From: VGBV01 sp963813725
GTDB lineage: Bacteria > Actinomycetota > Thermoleophilia > Solirubrobacterales > 70-9
Direction of reading: 5' to 3'
Assembly: GCA_963813725.1 (NCBI GenBank)
Contig: CAWFAI010000004.1
Coordinates: 1-64,000, forward strand
Length of the DNA: 64,000 nucleotides
The notes below the pieces were generated by a model. The model saw only the letters and a program-made list of their open reading frames with translations. It searched no databases and had not been told where the DNA came from. Position numbers and translations under genes: made by a program. Each line of letters starts with the position of its first letter. Position 1 is the first letter of the stretch. This document shows positions 57,812-64,000 of this stretch, piece after piece.

Positions 57812-59461
57812 TCAGCCCAGGGCGCTGACGCCCGGCGGCGCGTCCGAGGGCTCCGGCCGGCGGTCGGCCTGGACGCGCTTGCGGTGTGTGCGGATCTCGC
57901 TCATGATCCGCTCCAGGCGCGGCTCGCGGGAGCCATCGACGTGGACCATCGCCGCCGCTATCGCCGGGTGCACGTCGGCGATCCGCTCGTGCATCGCCTG
58001 GGCGACGGCGCGGTAGGTGGGGTGCCCCTCGCGGCCCGAACGCAGCTCGATCAGGTGCATGGCCTCCCTGGCGTTCAGGTCCAGCACGTAGCGGATCCGG
58101 TAGCCCAGGCAGAGCGCGTAGGGGGCGGCGGCCGGCATCCCGGCGGCTTCCAGGCGCTCGTACTCGAGGCGCGAGATCGCGAGCGCGCGCTCGTATTCGC
58201 CGCCCGCGCCCGCCTCGCGCACCTCCTCGGGCACCCCGGCCCCCAGATGCGGCGACAGGGCCTGCCACTGGCAGGTCAGCATGCGGTGGCGCTGCAGGTC
58301 GCGGAAGCCGCCGTAGTCCGAGACGATCTCGAAGCGGTAGCGGACCGCCTCCCAGCCGCGGCCGGGGCGGTGGCGGCGGTTCGCGCGCTCGCCCGCGAGG
58401 TCGGCGATCACCTCGGCGCGCTCGTCTGGAGGCAGGGCCCGGACGCGGTCGAGCACCCGGCGGTCCGATGCCGAGGCGGCCTCGTACAGGGACGAGGCCA
58501 AAAGCTCCTCCTCGCCGCCGTCCACGTCCACCAGCTCCACCGAGGGGGCGTCGGAACTGGCGGGCTCGTCGAGCCCCAGGCGATGGACCCAGCGCTCGGT
58601 CGCCTCCCGGCGGGCCTCCAGGTAGCCGATCCACTCGCCGCCGCGGTCGGGCCGCTCGACCCGCGAGACGAAGCTCGGCATGACCTTCTTCAGCTCCTCC
58701 AGGATCATCGTCGCGAACGCCCGCGCCTCGGGCAGCGGCGAGGCCATCATCCGCAGGAGCAGCTGCTCATAGGCCTGGCCCGAGGCGAAGATGCCGACGT
58801 GGCTCAGGGTCGCGGCGGGGAGGAGCCCGCGCAGGAGGTCCAGGGCCTTGGCCCGGATCGAGCTCTGCCAGGCGCGCTCGGGCTCGTCGTCGCCGCGCGG
58901 CCAGCGCTCGGCCGCCCAGGCCGTGACGACCTCAAGCGAGCGCGAGTAGATCGAGAACAGCTCGTCCATCGCCTCCGCGTACTCCGGGCCGAGCTCGTCG
59001 TCCCGGTAGTAGCGGTAACGACCGCTGCCGGCATCGCCCTCGCCGTCGATCGGGTTGTCGTAGGGGATGTAGCGGGTGGACTGCTCGAGGTAGGCGGCCA
59101 GGCGCCCGCGCTGCAGCAGCTTGGTCAGGATGTTCGAGACCCACTCGCAGGCCAGATGCGCCCCTCCCACCTGGGCGATCGAGTCGTCGCCGTAGCCCAG
59201 GAAGACCCGCTCGTAGAGGCCGGCGGCTCGCTCGCCCTCCTCGCCCTCGAACGGGCGGCCTGCGGCCGGGACCTCGGCGGCGAACTCCTCCAGGTAGAGG
59301 CGCCGCAGCGACCCCGGGTAGCGCGAGTAGCGGGCGAACAGGGCGCCCTTCACCGTCTCGGGCAGGTTCACCAGCGCGAACACGGGACGGTCGAGATTCG
59401 TGAAGTGGGGAGCGAGCAGGGCCCTCTCCTCGTCGCTGAATTGCTCGACCGGATAGCGCAC
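57812..59461 (-). CDS. Double-domain ThyX-like protein
   Basis: Related to FAD-dependent thymidylate synthase ThyX but about twice as long (549 residues against roughly 250). GTG at 59461 has a TACGAT box 9 nt upstream. The first ThyX-like half has ETVKGALFARYSRYPGSLRR, GDDSIAQVGGAHLACEWVSN and AYLEQSTRYIPYDN. The second half has DYGGFRDLQRHRMLTCQWQA, ALCLGYRIRYVLDLNAREAM and HLIELRSGREGHPTYRAVAQ. RHR is kept in half two near residue 392 but the rest of the ThyX motif is altered. A true thymidylate synthase role is therefore uncertain. Similar long proteins occur in several phyla. Confidence 0.82.
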   Translation of the reverse strand: MRYPVEQFSDEERALLAPHFTNLDRPVFALVNLPETVKGALFARYSRYPGSLRRLYLEEFAAEVPAAGRPFEGEEGERAAGLYERVFLGYGDDSIAQVGGAHLACEWVSNILTKLLQRGRLAAYLEQSTRYIPYDNPIDGEGDAGSGRYRYYRDDELGPEYAEAMDELFSIYSRSLEVVTAWAAERWPRGDDEPERAWQSSIRAKALDLLRGLLPAATLSHVGIFASGQAYEQLLLRMMASPLPEARAFATMILEELKKVMPSFVSRVERPDRGGEWIGYLEARREATERWVHRLGLDEPASSDAPSVELVDVDGGEEELLASSLYEAASASDRRVLDRVRALPPDERAEVIADLAGERANRRHRPGRGWEAVRYRFEIVSDYGGFRDLQRHRMLTCQWQALSPHLGAGVPEEVREAGAGGEYERALAISRLEYERLEAAGMPAAAPYALCLGYRIRYVLDLNAREAMHLIELRSGREGHPTYRAVAQAMHERIADVHPAIAAAMVHVDGSREPRLERIMSEIRTHRKRVQADRRPEPSDAPPGVSALG

Positions 59462-59470
59462 GGACGTGCC

Positions 59471-59476
59471 ATCGTA
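59471..59476 (-). promoter_or_regulatory. -10 box of the ThyX-like gene (leaderless type)
   Basis: TACGAT on the - strand, 9 nt before the GTG at 59461. Confidence 0.45.
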
Positions 59477-59550
59477 GTCATCGAGGTGGCGTCGCTGACG
59501 GCCTGGAGCCCGGCGAGCTCCTTCCTAGCCGCGAGCCTTCAGCCTGGGCG

Positions 59551-60471
59551 CTAGACGGCGAGGGACGCCAGGGCCGCGATGACCGCGATGGCGGTGCTCC
59601 AGGCGACCGCCTGGGCCGACAGCTTCAGGTCGAGGCCATAGACGTGGGCGATCAGCAGGGTGTTGATGCCGCAGGGCATCGCGGCCAGCAGCAGATATGG
59701 GCCGGGGAGGTCGATCAGGGGGAGGGAGAGGAGCAGGAGCAGGCCCGGCGCGACCACCAGGCGCAGCGCGATCGCGACCGAGACCGGCGGCCGGAAGGGC
59801 GAGCCGAGCGTCAGGTAGCCCTCCTCCGCCTCCTCGGCCAGGATCGCGCCGACCGCGAAGAAGCCGATCGGCAGCAGGGCCACCACTGCCGCCCGCGAGG
59901 CGTCAACGAGCGCGTCCGGGGCCAGGGCGTCGGGCACGATCAGGGCCGCGATCGCCGCATACAGCGGCGGGTTCCGGGTGAAGAACGCGACCACGCGCTC
60001 CCGCGGCCCCTCCCCGGCGTCCTCGCCGAAGGCGGCTCCCACCGAGAAGCCACCCAGCAGAAGCGCGGGCGCGCTGACGAGGATGTCGTAGGCCACCGCC
60101 TCCCCCAACGCGTCGAAGCCCAACAGCGAGGCGCACAGCGGATAGCCGAGGTAGCCGGTGTTCGCGATCAGCACGCAGACGATCAGCGCGCCCAGCGAGG
60201 GCCGCGAGAGGTTCATGGCCCGTCCCGCCCACCAGGCGAGGGCCGAGGCGGTGATCAGGGCGACGTATCCGAGCAGGATCCCGATCCCGATGTCCACGTC
60301 CAGCTCGAGCCGCGCGATGTTGAAGAAGACGACGATCGGGACCAGCGTGTAGAGCGAGACCGTGAGCGAGGAGCGCGCGGCGGCGGCGGCGCGGTCACGC
60401 CAGCGCAGCTCGGCCGCGACGCCGGCGGCGGCGGCGATGGCGATTACGGCGACGGTGAGCAGAACCCCCAC
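59551..60471 (-). CDS. AEC-family (auxin efflux carrier-like) transporter
   Basis: Membrane carrier of the AEC family, which exports small carboxylates or similar anions. GTG at 60471 has a GGGAGG site 8 nt upstream. The 306-residue protein has ten or so helices in two halves. Family marks: SLYTLVPIVVFFNIARLELD, ANTGYLGYPLCASLLGFDAL in the first half and AMPCGINTLLIAHVYGLDLK in the second (the Pro-Cys-Gly/Asn elements). It lies 30 nt after nuoN on the same strand, so it may ride on the nuo transcript. Substrate unknown. Confidence 0.87.
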   Translation of the reverse strand: MGVLLTVAVIAIAAAAGVAAELRWRDRAAAAARSSLTVSLYTLVPIVVFFNIARLELDVDIGIGILLGYVALITASALAWWAGRAMNLSRPSLGALIVCVLIANTGYLGYPLCASLLGFDALGEAVAYDILVSAPALLLGGFSVGAAFGEDAGEGPRERVVAFFTRNPPLYAAIAALIVPDALAPDALVDASRAAVVALLPIGFFAVGAILAEEAEEGYLTLGSPFRPPVSVAIALRLVVAPGLLLLLSLPLIDLPGPYLLLAAMPCGINTLLIAHVYGLDLKLSAQAVAWSTAIAVIAALASLAV

Positions 60472-60501
60472 GGCCGCATCCTCCCGGACCGGCCCGCGGC
60501 C

Positions 60502-62067
60502 CTACAGCGTGGTGCCGAGCGACTCGGCCGCGTTCGTGGCCCAGTCCACAAGCGGGTCCGGATAGAAGCCGAAGGCGACGGTCGCGGCCGCACAGAGCAC
60601 CCCGGCGCCGACCACCAGCGCGCAGCGGCTGGCTCCCAGCGGTCCCTCGGCCGGCGGCGCGCCGAACGAGACAGCGGCCGCGCCCGGCTCCCGGCCGCCC
60701 ACCGGGCCCAGCGGGGCGCCCCCCGCGATCGCGGGCAGCGGCTCCTGCACCGGCGGGGACTCGGGCCGCATCCAGACCGCGGCCAGCACGCGAAGGTAGT
60801 AGGCGAGGGAGACCATCGTCCCGATCACGATCGCCACCCCGAGCCAGGTGTAGTCGGCCTCGACGGTCGCCTCGATCAGGAACAGCTTGCCGATGAAGCC
60901 CGAGGTGCCGGGCAGCCCAGCCAGGGCCAGCACCCCGATCGTCAGCGGCCACGCGACCCACGGCTTCGACTTGCCGATCCCGTTGAGGGCGGCGATGTCG
61001 TCGCCCTGGTCCGTCTCTCGCTCGCGGATGGTGATCGCGACGAACGCGGCGAGGTTCATCAGGCAATAGGCGGCGAGGTAGAAGACCAGGGCCTCCAGTC
61101 CGGTCTGGGTCGCGACCACGACCCCGGCCAGCATGTAGCCGGCCTGCGCGATGCCCGAGTAGCCCAGCAGCCGCTTCAGCGAGTCCTGGCCCAGGGCGCC
61201 GATGTTGCCGACCGCGATGGAGATCACCGCCAGCGCCGCCAGCGCCGGCTGCCAGTCGCCGGAGACCGGCCCAAGCGCCACCTCGAACAGCCGGGCCAGC
61301 GCCACGAAGGCCGCGGCCTTGGTCGCGACCGCCATGAAGGCGGTGACCGGCGTGGGGGCGCCCTGGTAGACGTCCGGCGTCCACTGATGGAACGGCGCCA
61401 GCGAGAGCTTGAAGGCCAGGCCCACCGCGACCATCGCGACCCCGATCAGGATCAGCGAGTCGTCGGCCTGGCCGCCGGAGCCGAGTGCCTCGGCGATCGC
61501 GCCGAAGTCGGTCGATCCCGAGCCGCCGTAGAGCATCGCGAACCCGTACAGCAGCGTCGCCGAGCCGACCGAGCCGATCACCAGGTACTTCAGGCCGGAC
61601 TCCAGCGAGCGCTCCCTGCGGATCGCCGACGCGCACATCACGTACAGGGGGATCGAGAGCAGCTCGAGCCCGATGAAGAAGCTGACCAGGTTCTGGGCCT
61701 GGGACAGGATCACCATCCCCAGCACCGAGCCCAGCAGCAGCGCCCCGAAGGCGCCCTGCCCGGCGTCCTCGGCGGCCGGCTCGCGCACCGCCAGGACCTG
61801 GGCGACCGCCGCTGCCAGGATCGCGATCAGCGCCGCCGCCAGCCCCAGCTCGTCCAGGCGCAGCGCGCCCTCGACCAGGTCGGTGCGCTCACCCCACTGC
61901 CAGATGCAGAGCCCCGCGGTGATCGCGAGGATGCCCAGCGTCGTCGTCGGCACCACCCAGCGCGGCAGCCGGAACAGCCCGACCAGAACCACCACGCAGA
62001 TGCCCGCGGTGAGGGCGATGACTGGCGAGAGCCCGGCATAGTCGATGTCAGGGGCCTGGAAGCTCAT
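60502..62067 (-). CDS. nuoN: NADH-quinone oxidoreductase subunit N
   Basis: Proton-pumping membrane subunit of respiratory complex I. ATG at 62067 overlaps the nuoM stop as ATGA. The 521-residue protein shows SFFIGLELLSIPLYVMCASA, RERSLESGLKYLVIGSVGSA (a Glu/Lys pair for proton transfer), KLSLAPFHQWTPDVYQGAPT and AGLPGTSGFIGKLFLIEATV, all NuoN/ND2 marks. About fourteen helices. An extra-polar loop near residues 420-470 is Pro/Gly-rich. It ends the nuo run in this window. Confidence 0.96.
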   Translation of the reverse strand: MSFQAPDIDYAGLSPVIALTAGICVVVLVGLFRLPRWVVPTTTLGILAITAGLCIWQWGERTDLVEGALRLDELGLAAALIAILAAAVAQVLAVREPAAEDAGQGAFGALLLGSVLGMVILSQAQNLVSFFIGLELLSIPLYVMCASAIRRERSLESGLKYLVIGSVGSATLLYGFAMLYGGSGSTDFGAIAEALGSGGQADDSLILIGVAMVAVGLAFKLSLAPFHQWTPDVYQGAPTPVTAFMAVATKAAAFVALARLFEVALGPVSGDWQPALAALAVISIAVGNIGALGQDSLKRLLGYSGIAQAGYMLAGVVVATQTGLEALVFYLAAYCLMNLAAFVAITIRERETDQGDDIAALNGIGKSKPWVAWPLTIGVLALAGLPGTSGFIGKLFLIEATVEADYTWLGVAIVIGTMVSLAYYLRVLAAVWMRPESPPVQEPLPAIAGGAPLGPVGGREPGAAAVSFGAPPAEGPLGASRCALVVGAGVLCAAATVAFGFYPDPLVDWATNAAESLGTTL

Positions 62068-63569
62068 CTGCGTGCGACCTCCTCACCCGACTCCTGGACC
62101 GCCCCCACGGCGGACTCGACCGAGGCGTCGGTCCGCTCCAGGATCAGCCCCGGGTACAGCGCCAGCGCGACGATGCATGCGACCAGGGCTCCGACGATCG
62201 CGCCCTCGCGCAGCGGTATCTCCTTCGAGGTCACGTCCTCGCGCTTGCGGTCGTGCATCGCGTGCTGGAACAGGCGCAGCGCGTAGAAGGCGGCCAGCGC
62301 GATCGCGATCGAGGCGACCAGGGCGAACACGACCTTCTCCTGGAAGACGCCGTTCAGGATGTAGAACTCGCCGATGAAGTTGGACGAGCCGGGGATCGCC
62401 AGCAAGGCCATCGTCACCACCAGGAAGAGCGTCGCCAGCACCGGCGCCCTGAATGCAAGCCCGCCCATGCGCTTGATGTCGTCCGTGCCCGCCCGCTCGG
62501 CGAGGACGACAAGGATCAGCATCAGCGGCACGATCACGAGGCCGTGGTTCACCATCTGCAGCACCGCGCCGTCGGCGCCATCGGGGCGCAGGGCGAAGAT
62601 CCCGAGCGTGATGAATCCGAGCTGGGCGACGGACGAGTACCCGGCCACCAGGCGGGCGCTGTCCTGGGTGAAGGCCATCACCGAGCCGTAGAGGATCGAG
62701 GCGAGCGCGATCACCAGCATCGCCTCCTGCAGCTCGACCGTGGCGTCGGGGAATATCGGCAACACCACCGCCAGGAACCCGTAGGCGCCCACCTTCGACA
62801 GCACGGCGCTGAACACGGCCAGCACGGGCAGCGGCGCGACCCGGTAGGCGTCGGGCATCCAGCCGTGGACCAGGAACGCCGGCATCTTCACCAGGAAGGC
62901 CGCGGCGAAGAAGCAGAAGATCCAGATCTGGCTGTCGGGGTCGAGCGGGTTCGACCTCAGCTCCGCCATCGAGAAGACGGGGGTGCCGCCGTCGCCGGCG
63001 ATCACGCCCGCCGCGATCGCTCCGGCCAGCATCAGCAGCGACCCGACCAGCGTGTAGACGACCATCTTGATCGTGGCGGGTGTGGGGCTGATCTTCCCCT
63101 CCCACTTGCGCCCGGGGTGCTCGGCGCCCCAGCCCCCGAACAGGAAATAGAACGGGATCAGCATCAGGTCGAAGAAGAGGACGAACAGCAACAGGTCCTG
63201 GGCCAGGAAGGCCCCGAGCGTCGCGGTCTCGGCCACGCCCAGCATCAGGAAATAGGTCTTGGGACGGTCGGGCATCCGCAGCGCGGACCAGGTGGTGACC
63301 GCGAACCAGGCGACGGCGGTGAGCAGCACCAGGAACAGGCTGATGCCGCTGACCCCCAGCGAGTATCGGACCCCCAGGTCGGGGATCCAGGACTCATCGA
63401 CGGCGTGCTGGAGCCCGGCGGCGCTCGCGTCGAAGTCGAAGACCAGGCCGACCGCCAGGCTGAGCGTGGCGAGGGCGCCTGCGGTGGTCACCCATCCGAT
63501 CAGCCGCAACGGCAGCAGGCAGGCCAGCAGCCCGGCGGCGAACGGCAGCCAGAGCATCACGTTCAGCAT
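62064..63569 (-). CDS. nuoM: NADH-quinone oxidoreductase subunit M
   Basis: Antiporter-like proton-pumping subunit of complex I. ATG at 63569 gives 501 residues. Marks: LFVLFFDLMLIPFYFLFGGW (with the Asp where Glu is usual), KMPAFLVHGWMPDAYRVAPL (key Lys and His), DSARLVAGYSSVAQLGFITL, NHGLVIVPLMLILVVLAERA and IPGSSNFIGEFYILNGVF. The Glu of helix 5 (LLFVLFFE in many) reads FFDLML here. It is translationally coupled to nuoN and lies 49 nt after nuoL. Confidence 0.96.
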   Translation of the reverse strand: MLNVMLWLPFAAGLLACLLPLRLIGWVTTAGALATLSLAVGLVFDFDASAAGLQHAVDESWIPDLGVRYSLGVSGISLFLVLLTAVAWFAVTTWSALRMPDRPKTYFLMLGVAETATLGAFLAQDLLLFVLFFDLMLIPFYFLFGGWGAEHPGRKWEGKISPTPATIKMVVYTLVGSLLMLAGAIAAGVIAGDGGTPVFSMAELRSNPLDPDSQIWIFCFFAAAFLVKMPAFLVHGWMPDAYRVAPLPVLAVFSAVLSKVGAYGFLAVVLPIFPDATVELQEAMLVIALASILYGSVMAFTQDSARLVAGYSSVAQLGFITLGIFALRPDGADGAVLQMVNHGLVIVPLMLILVVLAERAGTDDIKRMGGLAFRAPVLATLFLVVTMALLAIPGSSNFIGEFYILNGVFQEKVVFALVASIAIALAAFYALRLFQHAMHDRKREDVTSKEIPLREGAIVGALVACIVALALYPGLILERTDASVESAVGAVQESGEEVARR

Positions 63570-63618
63570 CTGCGACCCCCTTGGCGCACGCCCGGACGCG
63601 AAGCGGAGGACGTGGCGC

Positions 63619-64000
63619 TCATGCCCCGGCCACCAGGAAGTAGAGGCCCAAGCCGGCGAAGCCGACGAACAGCAGCAGCGCGTAGGAGCGCAGATAGCCG
63701 GACTGGGCGGTTCGCACGGCCGCGTTGGCGCCCTTGGCGGCGCCCGTGGCGCCCACCACCAGGCCCTGCACCACGTAGCGCTCGAAGGACGAGTTGGCCC
63801 AGCGCCCGATCGCCAGCGCGGGCCGGACCACCAGCACGTCGATCGCCTCGTCGAAGTACCACTTGTTCTCGAGGAACTTGTGCAGGCCGGACAGGCGGGC
63901 CTGAAGCGCGGCCGCGGCAGCCCGGTTGTGCAGGAAGAAGTAGTAGGCGACCGCGATCCCGAGGATCGAGACGACGCCGCCGACGCTGAGCCCGCGCCAC
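63619..64000 (-). CDS. nuoL: NADH-quinone oxidoreductase subunit L, C-terminal part, cut by the window edge
   Basis: C-terminus of the NuoL proton pump; the 5' part lies right of the window. The visible 127 codons read GLSVGGVVSILGIAVAYYFF, then LHKFLENKWYFDEAIDVLVV, the lateral-helix part typical of NuoL (NKWYxDEA), and a last helix LLLFVGFAGLGLYFLVAGA. It is followed by nuoM and nuoN in the standard nuo order. Partial at one end only by truncation, not by mutation. Confidence 0.93.
   Translation of the reverse strand, partial: WRGLSVGGVVSILGIAVAYYFFLHNRAAAAALQARLSGLHKFLENKWYFDEAIDVLVVRPALAIGRWANSSFERYVVQGLVVGATGAAKGANAAVRTAQSGYLRSYALLLFVGFAGLGLYFLVAGA

Noticed and set aside
59644..62286. 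880-codon + strand frame opposite the AEC transporter and nuoN
   Set aside because: Composition (Arg, Gly, Gln, Asp) is the usual shadow of GC-rich membrane genes; nuoN is certain on the other strand.
62253..63989. 578-codon + strand frame opposite nuoM and nuoL
   Set aside because: Same kind of antisense shadow.

Overview
This window is high-GC, densely packed bacterial chromosome. It suggests an actinomycete of the Thermoleophilia/Solirubrobacterales type. The support is a Lys-rich C-terminal tail typical of secreted proteins in that group, a Kgd-type E2/E1 2-oxoglutarate enzyme, an actinobacterial aconitase insert, a DPPR-synthase-like UbiA protein, and widespread leaderless promoters. 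The placement is inferred from protein features only. I found no rRNA, tRNA, insertion sequence, prophage or CRISPR array, and no gene-free stretch longer than about 300 bases.

Layout. 1-6.7 kb: two spermidine/putrescine-type ABC transporter operons meet tail to tail. The + operon enters from the left and ends with an ATPase. The - operon runs ATPase, binding lipoprotein, permease, permease. 6.8-12 kb: an AzlCD amino-acid exporter pair, a secreted NlpC/P60-like protein, a short-chain dehydrogenase and a secreted S15-type hydrolase. 12-20.3 kb: aconitase, a DUF3817-like membrane protein and a giant 2-oxoglutarate dehydrogenase gene that joins lipoyl, E2 and E1 parts. 20.3-27.3 kb: fatty acyl-CoA reductase, alkyl-DHAP-synthase-like flavoprotein, UbiA prenyltransferase and two acyl-CoA dehydrogenases. 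27.3-31.5 kb: small conserved proteins, citrate synthase and a PfkB kinase. 31.6-38.3 kb: quinone-type oxidoreductase, DEAD-box helicase, GH15 glycosidase, a histidine kinase/receiver pair and a Gly-rich secreted protein. 38.3-44.5 kb: divergent HAD phosphatase and APH kinase, methyltransferase, then a - strand run of sulfotransferase, RpiB, RibD-C reductase and acyl-CoA dehydrogenase. 44.6-54.5 kb: haloalkane dehalogenase, YihY and flippase-like membrane proteins, dehydrogenase/hydrolase pair, CBS protein and a cupredoxin-like lipoprotein. 54.5-64 kb: VOC protein, acetyl-CoA synthetase, wall-anchored cupredoxin, double ThyX-like protein, AEC transporter and nuoN-M-L, with nuoL cut by the window edge.

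How it fits together. Aconitase, citrate synthase, 2-oxoglutarate dehydrogenase, acetyl-CoA synthetase and complex I subunits give an aerobic core. The acyl-CoA dehydrogenases, APH kinase and acyl-CoA reductase/AGPS pair point to lipid turnover and possibly ether-lipid synthesis.

Two properties affect every reading. First, at least 16 reading-frame breaks fall inside otherwise well-conserved genes, including a core TCA-cycle enzyme. Most are +/-1 shifts in C or G runs, so they look like consensus errors rather than gene decay. I give such genes as one CDS across the break. Second, about twenty genes have a TANNNT hexamer 6-10 nt before the start codon, which predicts leaderless transcripts.
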